DNA from: Streptomyces acidiscabies | GTDB lineage: Bacteria; Actinomycetota; Actinomycetes; Streptomycetales; Streptomycetaceae | NCBI RefSeq assembly: GCF_020010905.1 | Contig: NZ_JAGJBY010000002.1 | Coordinates: forward strand, 3,224,001-3,288,000 | DNA: 64,000 nt | Direction of reading: 5' to 3' | In this document: positions 45,019 through 53,418 of the stretch, piece by piece | How the letters are laid out: each line of letters begins with the position of its first letter | How positions within the stretch are numbered: the stretch's first letter is position 1 | Program-made: the position numbers and the translations under genes | Notes under the pieces: model-generated | What the model was told of the DNA's origin: nothing | The model's database searches: none | Seen by the model: the letters and a program-made list of their open reading frames with translations, nothing else

Positions 45019-45087
45019 GGTGGTCCAGCGGATGTGGTGAGTGGGTGCGGGGAGAACGGCTGTTGGGGTACGGCGGGTGCCGGTGTG

Positions 45088-45924
45088 TCAGCGGGTGGGG
45101 AAGAAGTCGGTCCGGTGGGGAGCGGGCCGCGCCGGGCCGGTGGTCCGTGGGCGCTGGGGGCGGCCGAACCCGTCGGCGAGGACGGCGATGCCCTGGGCGG
45201 TGAGGAACAGCCGCCGGTTCGGCACGGCGCCGGGGATCCGCGGGGGCAGGAGGCGGTGCGCGACGAGTTCGCGGGCTTCGAGGGAGCGGATCGTGCCGAG
45301 TGAGGGCCGGGGGTAGCGGCAGGAGACGTACTCCTTGCCGAGGTCGGTCCAGATCCTGATGTGCCCGCACGCGATGGCGTGCAGCGCGGCCCGCTGCACG
45401 GGCGACAGCCGTACGGCGGGGGGAGCGGCGGGCCCGGCACGGCGCAGGGCGATGTATTCGCCGACTCGCTGGGCCTGTTCGACGGCCGCCTGCGGTGCGA
45501 GGGCGGTCAGGGTCTCGGCGAGCCGCAGGTGCTTCGCGGCCTCGGACACGCTCGTCGGATCGGCGAGTTCCACGGGCTTCGTGCCGTCTTCGGCGTTGTA
45601 GAGCATGGCGAGGAGGACGTCGCAGGCGGTGGTCAGGTGGCGGACCGCGGTCGACGTCAGGAGGCCGAGCTGGGTGAGCTGCGTGCGGGCGTCGAGTTCC
45701 ACGTCACTCAGCGGGGGAGGGAGATCGGTGAGGAGGTCGGCCGTGCGGAGGGTGGCGTGGACGGCGCGATGGGCGGTGCGGATGCTGTCCATCATCGCCG
45801 CCGTCGAGCGCAGTGCCGTGGGCGCGTAGAGGCTGTCGTTGAGCCGGGTGTAGAGATCGGCGAGGGCCAGCAGCCGCTGCGGGGAGGAGGGGGCGTGGGG
45901 CGGTTCGGGTTCGGGCGATGTCAT
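45088..45924 (-). CDS. Winged-helix-like paralogue 2
   Basis: A 278-residue protein from ATG 45924 (MTSPEPEPPHAPSSP). It shares the group architecture: QRLLALADLYTRLNDSLYAP near the N-terminus, LTALAPQAAVEQAQRVGEYI in the middle, and the wing segment LSPVQRAALHAIACGHIRIW ... LGTIRSLEARELVAHRLLPP. The end is disordered. A longer open frame to 46041 has no coding character. Likely DNA-binding, unproven. Confidence 0.7.
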   Translation of the reverse strand: MTSPEPEPPHAPSSPQRLLALADLYTRLNDSLYAPTALRSTAAMMDSIRTAHRAVHATLRTADLLTDLPPPLSDVELDARTQLTQLGLLTSTAVRHLTTACDVLLAMLYNAEDGTKPVELADPTSVSEAAKHLRLAETLTALAPQAAVEQAQRVGEYIALRRAGPAAPPAVRLSPVQRAALHAIACGHIRIWTDLGKEYVSCRYPRPSLGTIRSLEARELVAHRLLPPRIPGAVPNRRLFLTAQGIAVLADGFGRPQRPRTTGPARPAPHRTDFFPTR

Positions 45925-46148
45925 GGGTGTGCTTTTCGGGACAGGGAGTTCGCACGGCTGGGGTGGGCCGTCGCACAACGCCGCGGGCGCACGGAGGGGG
46001 AGCGGGAACCACCGGTGCGGGCCGTCTGCACGAGGGGGCATGGTGGTCGCGCCTCGGCCGGGGACTGGAGGGTGTGGGCGTCCTGGACGAGGTCCGGGGG
46101 CTGTGCCGGGGAACGCGGAACAGGGAGGACCGGGATCGTCGTGGAGGG

Positions 46149-46871
46149 TCAGGCGCGGCCCGCGGATCGATGGAGCTGGGCGACGGCGTGGTGGACGTCC
46201 GGGGGGAGGGCGGTTGTGCGCACGGGGGTGATGAGGACGTCGTCCAGGCGCTGCACGAGGTAGGGGAGGTCACGGAAGGCGCGCTCGACCGGGGTGGACG
46301 TCGCGAGGTGGGTGAAGAACTGGCCGACGATCCGCTCGGGCGTGTCCTGGGTGAAGGTGGCCTCCCAGTGGGTGTCGACGCCGTCGTGCACGTGGTGGCG
46401 GAAACGCCACGGTATCTCGTCTTCTGGAGTGTGCTGGAGGCGGCAGTGGCCGTCGGGCGAGGTGAGGGTGTTCCCCTCGCTGTGCCAGTCGTTGAGGTCG
46501 GCGATCTGCACGGGAGTGCTGGTCGTGAGCGGGATCCGCTCGACGTGACGGGGGTCGCCGAGGAGTTGGGGCAGGGCCTGGGTGACGGCGGCGATGGCCT
46601 CGATCGGCGTCTGCCGGGTGAACCGGGCTTCCCAGAACGGCTCGTGGTGCGTGATGGACCACCAGCGGCCGTGCGGGTCGTGGGAGTTGAAGTTCACGTA
46701 CAGGCCCCCGTCGGGGCTGCTGAGGGAGAGGAGTCCGCGGGCGCGGTCGTACTCGCCCGGCCAGCCGAAGAGGTGTACCAGCGGGCCGATCGCGTCGGTG
46801 AGCCGGTCCCCGGCTCCCGCCAGGTAGCGCGGGGACACCAGGACGCGGTCGTGGGGTTCGTGGGCCGTCAC
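46149..46871 (-). CDS. DUF317 protein 1
   Basis: A 240-residue protein from GTG 46871 (GAGGAACG upstream). Two DUF317-type repeats: VLVSPRYLAGAGD opening, then WWSITHHEPFWEARFTRQTP with IEAIAAVTQALPQL, and later WEATFTQDTPERIVGQFFTH. DUF317 is an actinobacterial domain concentrated in conjugative and integrative elements; its biochemical role is unknown. The long open frame through this gene reaching back to 49022 is accidental. Confidence 0.72.
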   Translation of the reverse strand: MTAHEPHDRVLVSPRYLAGAGDRLTDAIGPLVHLFGWPGEYDRARGLLSLSSPDGGLYVNFNSHDPHGRWWSITHHEPFWEARFTRQTPIEAIAAVTQALPQLLGDPRHVERIPLTTSTPVQIADLNDWHSEGNTLTSPDGHCRLQHTPEDEIPWRFRHHVHDGVDTHWEATFTQDTPERIVGQFFTHLATSTPVERAFRDLPYLVQRLDDVLITPVRTTALPPDVHHAVAQLHRSAGRA

Positions 46872-46944
46872 CGGCGCGTTCCTCGCACTGCGGGCGGGGG
46901 GACGTGGGGAGCGGGGGGAGAGGAGATGTCGGGGAATCCTTGCG

Positions 46945-47115
46945 GTGATCGGTGCGTCCGGGTCTCCTGTGGTCAGGCGGAAGGCGTTCGGGGTGCTGTT
47001 GCGGGCAGCGACTCGGGTCGCGTTCGCCCCTGGCGGTGCGGTCTCGTACCGGCGGTCTTCCGCCGAGGGCGAGCGTTTGGAGTGCGGCGTACTGGCTGTG
47101 GTGCAGCGACGGGGC
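46945..47115 (-). pseudogene. Decayed fragment of a winged-helix-like paralogue
   Basis: On the minus strand, SQYAALQTLALG and, after a frame change, YETAPPGANATRVAARNST align with AQYTALETLALG and YESRQGGTGATRVATKDGT in the neighbouring gene 47150-48010. The DNA similarity is also direct (both contain CCGAGGGCGAGCGTTT). It is a partial tandem duplicate that has lost its frame. Confidence 0.55.
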
Positions 47116-47149
47116 GGCAGCGGCCGGTGGTGTTGCCGGTGCGGTGTGT

Positions 47150-48010
47150 CTAAGGCGGGCCCGGGGCGCGGCGCGTTGTGTGTGCGGGAGGAGGTGCGGG
47201 GACGGTGCGGGACGTGGCCGCTGCTGTCGGTCGGGGGCTGTTGAGGGCTTGGTGGCCGTGCTCGGTGACGGTGATGAGCTGGCCGTGGTGCAGGAGGGGT
47301 GTGCTGGTGTCGTGGACGACGAGCTTGTGTTTGGCCAGGGCCCGGAAGGTGGTGATCGAGACGCGGGTGCCGTCCTTGGTGGCCACGCGGGTTGCGCCCG
47401 TCCCGCCTTGCCGCGATTCGTACAGGCGTCCTTCGCCGAGGGCGAGCGTTTCGAGGGCGGTGTACTGGGCGGAGGTCAGTGCGGGGACGGCGGCAGCCTG
47501 TGGGAAGGGCGTTTGTCCGTGTCCGGTGGTCAGGGCGTGGGTGATCGCGGTGGCGATGGAGCGGCATCCGGTCGCGCTCAGGTCGAGCAGGTGGGCGGCG
47601 TCGGTGAGGTGGCGGGTCGCCTCCGGAACCGGCTCGCCCGGGCGCGCGACGTGCGCCGGGGTGCTGTCGTCGGTGTGGCCGGGGAGCAGTGTTCCGGCGT
47701 AGGGGGTGGTGGACAGTGTGCGGGCGAGATGGCCGGCGGCTTGTGAGGAGCCGACCACGACGGCGGTCAGGCATTCGAGAGCCGGTCGGCTGCCGGGGAG
47801 GGCTGCGTACCCGGTGGAGTCCAGTGCGGCCAGACGGGCGAGGGCCTCGGCGGTGAGGCCGTGGGTCTTGAGGAGGAGCGGGTGGATCTGGCGCAGCGCC
47901 GGGGTGCCGGGTGCGAGGGCGGCGTTGTGGACGCGTGTGCGCAGATCTGCGAAGTCGTCTGCCAGGGCGCGTAGTTGTGAGGGTTGTTCGGCCAGGTCGG
48001 GCGGAGGCAT
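47150..48010 (-). CDS. Winged-helix-like paralogue 3
   Basis: A 286-residue protein from ATG 48010. The N-terminal helices (PSQLRALADDFADLRTRVHN) and middle section are divergent from the other copies, but the C-terminal wing LTSAQYTALETLALGEGRLY ... SITTFRALAKHKLVVHDTST is clearly of the same group. It immediately follows paralogue 4. Function unknown. Confidence 0.68.
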   Translation of the reverse strand: MPPPDLAEQPSQLRALADDFADLRTRVHNAALAPGTPALRQIHPLLLKTHGLTAEALARLAALDSTGYAALPGSRPALECLTAVVVGSSQAAGHLARTLSTTPYAGTLLPGHTDDSTPAHVARPGEPVPEATRHLTDAAHLLDLSATGCRSIATAITHALTTGHGQTPFPQAAAVPALTSAQYTALETLALGEGRLYESRQGGTGATRVATKDGTRVSITTFRALAKHKLVVHDTSTPLLHHGQLITVTEHGHQALNSPRPTAAATSRTVPAPPPAHTTRRAPGPP

Positions 48011-48037
48011 GGGGGTGGAGTGGCTCCGGTGTATCGG

Positions 48038-48797
48038 TCAGTGGTTCCGGGCGGCGGTCGTCGCCGCAGCGGGGGCAGGTGCGGGTGTCGTGCCCAGGGT
48101 TCTGGTCGTTGGTGGTGGGGGGAGGGCTGAGGGCGGTGGCCAGAGCGGTGGTGCAGGCGGTGGTGAGGCGGACCCGGTCGTGCAGGAGCCCGCCCGCGTA
48201 GGCGGACGGCACGGCGCCCGGGACGCGTTCGGCCAGGCCGCCCGCCTCCAGCGACCGCAGAGTGGCGATGAGGACCGGTTCGCCGTGGTGGCGGACGTAC
48301 TGCCGGCCCAGAGTGCTGGTGGCCTCGACGTGCCCGCAGGCGATCTCCCACAGCGCGGTGTGCTGTGCGGCGGTCAGCGCGATGCCGGGGGCATCGGCGG
48401 CGCCCCGGCGGCGGATCGCTTTGGCGAGGGCCGCGGCGCAGCTCATGGTGGTCTCGGGGGCCAGGGCGGTGAGCGTTCGCGCCGAGGCGTGAGGGTGGTC
48501 TGCGGAGGCGCTGCTGAGGAAGGCGAGCTGCTGGAGGCGGACCTGCGCGCCCGACAGATCGTGACGTGCGGGCAGCCGTTCGCCGGTCACGGCTCTGAGC
48601 GCGGCGCGGGTCGCGGAGGCGAGCTGCTGTGCGGAGGCGGCATGGGCGTCGGGCCCGGCCGGCGCTCCGGCGCGCAGGAGGCGGTCGAGCGTGTCGTTGT
48701 GCTGCACGTACTGGTCCGCGAGGAGCAGCAGCGGTTCGACCGGTGTCGGCTCGGGGGCCACGTCGAACACGAGGGTGCCGGCGGGAGGGGTCGTCAT
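48038..48797 (-). CDS. Winged-helix-like paralogue 4, no in-frame stop at its expected end
   Basis: ATG 48797 overlaps the upstream stop (ATGA). The protein shows the group pattern: TPVEPLLLLADQYVQHNDTL, LTALAPETTMSCAAALAKAI, LTAAQHTALWEIACGHVEAT, VLIATLRSLEAGGLAERVPG. After the C-terminal CPRCGDDRR the frame meets no stop; it stays open to 46149, straight through the next gene in a different frame. A TGA one base out of frame at 48040-48038 is where the gene would normally end, so a one-base indel near the 3' end, real or an assembly error, is likely. Confidence 0.6.
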
Positions 48798-49282
48798 GCG
48801 CGGCGCCGGACGGCCCGGGTGGATAAGGGGGCCTCCCACAGGAGGCGGGTGATGTGGTCGTTGCCGTGGCCGGTGCGGGGTCGGGAGGGGGTGTCCCATC
48901 CGGCTCGGGGCGGGCGCTGGGCGATCAGGTGCCAGCCCGCGCCGCGCAGGGACGCGCCGCTCTCGCCCTCCTGCGTGTAGGTGATCAGGCGCCGGTAGCC
49001 GAGTGCTTTCGCCGCGCGCCACGACGCCGCGTAGAGCAGGGAGTTGGCGTTGCGTGCGCCGTCGCCGGCGGTGCGGGTGACTTCGAGGGTGGTGCCGTCG
49101 TCGAGGTGGCGGGCGACGGGTCGGCCGACGATGGCGACGGCGCGCAGGGTGCCGGTGTCGTCGGCGGCGCCGACGGCGAAGATCTGGCCCGGGGGCGGCG
49201 GGTGGTGGCGGTGCCAGGTGCGCACGAAGTCCTTCGCCTCGCGGGAGCGTACCGGCACGAGGTGCAGCCGGGTTTCGTTCAC
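48794..49282 (-). CDS. XF1762-family protein (GNAT-like fold)
   Basis: A 162-residue protein matching the XF1762 family of mobile-element proteins: LVPVRSREAKDFVRTWHRHH, FAVGAADDTGTLRAVAIVGR then LEVTRTAGDGARNANSLLYA, ending KALGYRRLITYTQEGESGAS and LRGAGW. The fold is acetyltransferase-like, but substrates are unknown. GTG 49282 overlaps the stop of the coupling-protein gene as GTGA. It is usually found on plasmids, phages and ICEs, fitting this operon. Confidence 0.78.
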   Translation of the reverse strand: MNETRLHLVPVRSREAKDFVRTWHRHHPPPPGQIFAVGAADDTGTLRAVAIVGRPVARHLDDGTTLEVTRTAGDGARNANSLLYAASWRAAKALGYRRLITYTQEGESGASLRGAGWHLIAQRPPRAGWDTPSRPRTGHGNDHITRLLWEAPLSTRAVRRRA

Positions 49283-51072
49283 GCGGCTTTCCCGAAGCCG
49301 GGCTTCACGGGTGTGTGTTTGGCGAGGGCGCGTTCGGTGATCGCCCGGGACGCGCGGGCTGATGCGGCGGACAGTTCGTCGGCTCCGGGCTCGGTGTACC
49401 AGGGGCGCAGGTCGAGCATGGCGGCGCGCAGGCCGGTCGCGAGGCAGATCGCGGTGCCCTTGGGGAGGGCGCGGATGGCGTCGGCGGGCAGGATGCGTTC
49501 CTGCCGCATCGAGATGCTGGTGGACTTTCCGGAATCGGAGATGGAGGTGGAGGTGGTCTCGACGTCGTGGTCGCCGATCGCGCGGGAGAGTTTGTCGGCG
49601 AAGTCGATGTCGTCGATGCCCGAGCCGATGACCTTGACGGTGGCTGCCGACCACATGGCGTCCATGCCCGCGTCGCCCCACACTTTCTGGCCCTGGCGGT
49701 AGGACTGGAGGATGGTGATCGGGATGATGCCGCGGGAGCCGAGGTGGGAGTACAGGTCGGGGAGGTCGCTGATCTTGCACACGTTGGCGGCCTCGTCGAG
49801 GATCGCCAGCATGGGCGGGTCGAGGCGCCCGCCGGCGCGTTCGGCCTGTGCGGTCGCGGCCCGCATCACCGAGTCGGCGCAGGCGGCGATCAGCGCGCTG
49901 GCTCCGCCGCCGCCGTCCTTGCTGAGGAGGAACAGGGTGTCGGTGGAGGTCACGAACGCGGCCGGCCGGAACTCGGGGACGTCCTTCTGCGGGGTGACCC
50001 AGGCGGCGATCTGCGAGTTGAGGAGAGCCGCGGCGTACTGGCGGGCGGTCTCGTAGATGCCGTCGCGGGTTTCGGGCGGGCCTTCGACGGTGCCCTTGAG
50101 CTGGGCGGCGACGGCGGTGAACTGGTGGTCGCGCAGGATGTCGAGGGGGGTGCGGTCGGCGGGGAAGGCGAGCCAGGTCATGACGTCGGTGATCGGCCGT
50201 TCGTCGAGGGCCGCGGCCAGGAACAGTTGGCTCAGGATGTTCGATCCGGCCTTGGACCAGAAGTCGCCCTGCTGGCTCGCGTCGACGGATGCGGCGAGGA
50301 AATGTCCGGCCAGCCGCCCGGCGCCGTCCAGGGTTTTGGCGTCCGCCAGGGGGTTCCACCACATGGCCCGTTGTGCGTGGGCGATCTGCTGCGGGTCCAT
50401 CGACCACACCTGCCCGGTGCGGGCGCGGGCGTCGTAGGTGGCGGTGTAGGCGTCACCGGCGGCTTTGTTCGAGGTCAGCAGGACCGGTCCGGGCGCGGCG
50501 AGGACCGAGGGGATCGCGAGGCTCGTCGTTTTCCCGGAGCGGGGCGCCATGATCGCGACGGCCACGTCCTCCCAGCCCATGCGGACCTCGTGGCGGCTGC
50601 CCTGGAGGTTGCCGAGCAGGATGCCGGTGTCGGCGGCCTCGATGTGTCTGGCGTCCTTCAGGCTCGGGCGCAGGGAGCGGGCCTTGCCGGTGACCGCCCT
50701 GGCCATCAGCGGTTCGACGTCCCGGGCCCGGGCCATACCGGTGACCTTCTTGTTCCGGCCGCCGCTTCGGTTCTTGTACCGGGACCACAGGAGGCCCGCC
50801 GCCGCCCCGAGAGCGAGAAGGAGCAGGACGGGGACGATGCGGGCGCCGATCAGCAGGGACGTTTCCCCGGTGGCGGGCCAGACCCGGTCGGGGTGCAGGA
50901 GGGCGGCGGTCGGCTGGTAGGGGGCCCAGCGGTCGCCGGTGAGGCGGGCGGTGATGTTGCCGGACAGCCAGGCCAGGTTGGCCAGGGGGACGGCGACGGC
51001 GAGCACGCCGAGCATCAGGCGCAGGACGAGGTCGTACCCGTCGGCGCTGCTGGAGGAGGGAGAAGGGGACAA
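49279..51072 (-). CDS. VirD4/TraG-type conjugation coupling ATPase
   Basis: A 597-residue type IV coupling protein. Two N-terminal transmembrane helices (~17-37 and ~73-95) anchor a cytoplasmic RecA-like ATPase. Walker A is MAPRSGKTTSLAIPS (~175-189), Walker B LAILDEAANV, and TILQSYRQGQKVWGDAG lies in the motor core as in TraG/VirD4. It would drive DNA to the transfer channel. TTG 51072 is the most likely start. No VirB4 or other channel component is in this window, and classic Streptomyces elements use an FtsK-like TraB instead, so this belongs to the VirD4-type minority. Confidence 0.88.
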   Translation of the reverse strand: MSPSPSSSSADGYDLVLRLMLGVLAVAVPLANLAWLSGNITARLTGDRWAPYQPTAALLHPDRVWPATGETSLLIGARIVPVLLLLALGAAAGLLWSRYKNRSGGRNKKVTGMARARDVEPLMARAVTGKARSLRPSLKDARHIEAADTGILLGNLQGSRHEVRMGWEDVAVAIMAPRSGKTTSLAIPSVLAAPGPVLLTSNKAAGDAYTATYDARARTGQVWSMDPQQIAHAQRAMWWNPLADAKTLDGAGRLAGHFLAASVDASQQGDFWSKAGSNILSQLFLAAALDERPITDVMTWLAFPADRTPLDILRDHQFTAVAAQLKGTVEGPPETRDGIYETARQYAAALLNSQIAAWVTPQKDVPEFRPAAFVTSTDTLFLLSKDGGGGASALIAACADSVMRAATAQAERAGGRLDPPMLAILDEAANVCKISDLPDLYSHLGSRGIIPITILQSYRQGQKVWGDAGMDAMWSAATVKVIGSGIDDIDFADKLSRAIGDHDVETTSTSISDSGKSTSISMRQERILPADAIRALPKGTAICLATGLRAAMLDLRPWYTEPGADELSAASARASRAITERALAKHTPVKPGFGKAA

Positions 51073-51105
51073 AGAGCTGGGTGTTTCCGGGAGGGAACGG
51101 CGGGG

Positions 51106-51876
51106 TCAGCGGATGCGGCGCTTGCGCAGCGGCACCTGCGGCTGTGGGCGGGACGGGTGCGGGGTGTGCCGGGTGGCGAGGGAGCGGACGCGGTCTTCGA
51201 GGGCTGCGGCGACGTCGGCGGCGAGGATCGTCGTGGTCTCGCGGGTGATGACGCCCGGGGTGTGGGGGAGGCTGTGCAGGTCGTCGGTGCGCGCGACGGG
51301 GTCCGGGTCGGTGAGTGCGGCGGTGAACGCGCCGAGCAGGCGTTCGGGTGTGTGCCTGCTGAAGTGGGCCTGCCACACCGTCTGGCAGGTGAGTTCGGCG
51401 GTGACGAAGCAGCCCCATGCTTCCTCGCGCGGTCCCAGGCTGTTGATCGAGACGGTCTCGTCCGGCGATACGAGGCCGTGCTGTCCGTACGGTGTCCAGC
51501 CGGCCTGCCGGAGCGGTGCGTACGCGTCCGACGGCGCGTCGTCGGCGGGGGCTGGGTCGGTGAGGGCGTCGGTGACGGCGGCGATGAGTTCGACGGGGGT
51601 GCGGGCGCCGAAGCCGGCCCACCAGCCGGGCCGGTCCTTCCCGGCGGCGTGGGTGAGGGTCCACCACGGGCCGTCGGGCAGCGGGTCCAGCCACAGCCGG
51701 GCTGTGTTGCCGGGGCCGGAGAGCCGGACGCGGGGCCTGAGGGGGGTGCTCTCCTGTCTCCAGCCGCAGGCGCGGTGGAGGGGCACGGTGATCCAGGCGG
51801 GATCACCGCCGCCGGCCAGATGGCGCGGGGTGATGAAGTCGACCGGGACGCTCTCGCCGGGCGGGAGCACGGTCAC
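51106..51876 (-). CDS. DUF317 protein 2
   Basis: A 256-residue protein from GTG 51876, overlapping the preceding stop (GTGA). Two DUF317 repeats: FITPRHLAGGGDPAWITVPL, WWAGFGARTPVELIAAVTDA, later VWQAHFSRHTPERLLGAFTA. A basic C-terminus (LRKRRIR) suggests nucleic-acid contact. It sits directly upstream of the coupling-protein gene. Confidence 0.78.
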   Translation of the reverse strand: MTVLPPGESVPVDFITPRHLAGGGDPAWITVPLHRACGWRQESTPLRPRVRLSGPGNTARLWLDPLPDGPWWTLTHAAGKDRPGWWAGFGARTPVELIAAVTDALTDPAPADDAPSDAYAPLRQAGWTPYGQHGLVSPDETVSINSLGPREEAWGCFVTAELTCQTVWQAHFSRHTPERLLGAFTAALTDPDPVARTDDLHSLPHTPGVITRETTTILAADVAAALEDRVRSLATRHTPHPSRPQPQVPLRKRRIR

Positions 51877-52451
51877 CGCCGTGCCGGGGTGCGCGGGCCG
51901 GCGGCCGGTGCCGGCCGGGCGGTCTGCGGCGGGGCGAGAGGGGAGGGGGCCGTGCCGGCGGCGGTGTTGATCTCGCGGAGCACGGCGCCGTGGGTGGCCC
52001 ACTCGTCGAGGTAGGTCCACGACGCGGCGTGGTGCTCGGCGAGGGCGTCGTCGTAGACGAGGGTGCCGGGCGCCGCGTTGAGAGGGAGTGTGTCCTGGGT
52101 CGCCCGCCACTGTTCGTCGAGTTCGTCGAGCCGGTCGAGAGCGGTGCGCAGGACGTCCAGCTGGTGGACCCAGCGGCTCTGGCCGGTGCCTGCTGGCAGC
52201 AGGCCCAGCTGGATTCCGGCGGTGGCCAGCAGGTGGCGGGCGCCGTGCCGCAGCTGCTCGAACGCGGCGGCGGTGTCGGCGTTGCGGCGGCTCGCGCGCA
52301 GGCCGTAGGCGTGGTCGTCGTGGGGCCACCCGTCGAGGTCGGTGTGCTCCTCGGAGTAGGCGTCCCAGGCGTCGAGGATCGTCTTGCTGTCGCGCACGTA
52401 GCGGTCGAGGCGGCGGAGGTAGGCGCGGTGCGCGCGGTGATCGGAGGAGAT
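51873..52451 (-). CDS. Hypothetical helical protein, apparent ATC start
   Basis: About 192 residues, clearly protein-like: AHRAYLRRLDRYVRDSKTIL, DAWDAYSEEHTDLDGW and LDVLRTALDRLDELDEQWRA suggest long helices. No ATG, GTG or TTG occurs in frame before the conserved-looking region; ATC at 52451, eight bases after AGGA, is the best start. The stop overlaps the next DUF317 gene. No family is recognised. The unusual start resembles the ATT of the PAPS-reductase-like gene. Confidence 0.6.
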   Translation of the reverse strand: MSSDHRAHRAYLRRLDRYVRDSKTILDAWDAYSEEHTDLDGWPHDDHAYGLRASRRNADTAAAFEQLRHGARHLLATAGIQLGLLPAGTGQSRWVHQLDVLRTALDRLDELDEQWRATQDTLPLNAAPGTLVYDDALAEHHAASWTYLDEWATHGAVLREINTAAGTAPSPLAPPQTARPAPAAGPRTPARR

Positions 52452-52585
52452 GAGGAAAGTCCTGTCGGTTCGGCCGTGGGTGGCCGGTGGGGTCGTGTAC
52501 GGCTCTTTGCCGGTGGGTGTCGCCCGCCGTCGCCGGCAAGGGTGCCTGGGCGTGCGGTGTGGGTATGGGCCTTCTTCGGCGGAGG

Positions 52586-53344
52586 TCAGCGGGTGTGCCG
52601 GGGCGGCGGCTTCGGCGCGGGGGATGCGGGTCCGTGCTGATGAGGGGTGGTGAGGTCCTGGAGGCGTTGTTCGAGCCGGTCTTGGGCGGTGTGCGTGCCG
52701 GCCGGCGCGGGGGAGGTGCGGATGCGGGAGGTGAAACGCCGGGGGAGTGCGGCGCGGTTGCGGTGCAGCGGGGTGGGGTCGGTGAGGGCGCGGAAGAAGC
52801 CGCAGACCAGGTGGCTGGGGATGTGTTCGCTGAGACGGGCGTTCCACACCAGGTTCTCGGGATCCTTGCCGACGGCTGCGGTGACGGTCCAGTAGCCGTT
52901 GTACCGTTCGGCCCGGGCGATGCCGTCGGGGGAGACGGCGCTGTCGTGTCCGGTCCCGGCCCAGCCCGCGGCCAGGAGCAGGTCGAGGGGGTCGGCCAGG
53001 AGCGTGTGGTCGGGCTGTCGTGCGGTGAGCCTGTCGGTGAGTCCGGCGATGAACTCGACCGGGGTGCGTGCACCGAACTGCGCGTACCAGGCTGGCCGTT
53101 TGGCGGCGTGGTGCAGGAGGGTCCACCGCTGCCCGTCGGGTTCGGGGTCGAGGAGGAGTTCGGCGACCCGGGCGGGGTGGACGAGACGGACGTGGGGGCT
53201 GAGCGTGGCCGGGGCGGCGCGCCAGTGGCGGGCGAGGCGGAGGGTGGCGGTGATCCAGAGCGGATCCCCACCGCCGGCCAGCCAGGCGGGCGCCACGAGG
53301 CGGCCGTCGTCGGGAGCGCCGGTGGTGGTGTGGGGGGTGTTCAC
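52586..53344 (-). CDS. DUF317 protein 3
   Basis: A 252-residue protein from GTG 53344, overlapping the stop of a 25-codon ORF (GTGA). Repeats: LVAPAWLAGGGDPLWITATL, PAWYAQFGARTPVEFIAGLT, LVWNARLSEHIPSHLVCGFF. The C-terminal tail is Arg-rich. Same architecture as its neighbours. Confidence 0.78.
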   Translation of the reverse strand: MNTPHTTTGAPDDGRLVAPAWLAGGGDPLWITATLRLARHWRAAPATLSPHVRLVHPARVAELLLDPEPDGQRWTLLHHAAKRPAWYAQFGARTPVEFIAGLTDRLTARQPDHTLLADPLDLLLAAGWAGTGHDSAVSPDGIARAERYNGYWTVTAAVGKDPENLVWNARLSEHIPSHLVCGFFRALTDPTPLHRNRAALPRRFTSRIRTSPAPAGTHTAQDRLEQRLQDLTTPHQHGPASPAPKPPPRHTR

Positions 53345-53418
53345 CGGCGGGCGGCCCGGGCAGCGGTCAGGACGTGCGGGGTGAGGGTGTGGGGCACGGA
53401 CAGGTTCTCCGGGGTCAT
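53341..53418 (-). CDS. 25-residue operon-embedded peptide
   Basis: ATG 53418 overlaps the upstream DUF317 stop as ATGA, and its own TGA overlaps the next gene's GTG as GTGA. The peptide begins MTPENLSVPHTLTPHVLTAA and ends in basic residues. Being tied into the operon by stop-start overlaps at both ends is unlikely by chance. It may serve only to carry ribosomes across, or be a functional peptide. Confidence 0.55.
   Translation of the reverse strand: MTPENLSVPHTLTPHVLTAARAARR

Noticed and set aside
46149..49022. 957-residue minus-strand open frame
   Set aside because: It joins paralogue 4, an antisense-like middle and a DUF317 gene by absence of stops; the middle overlaps a better gene (47150-48010) in another frame.
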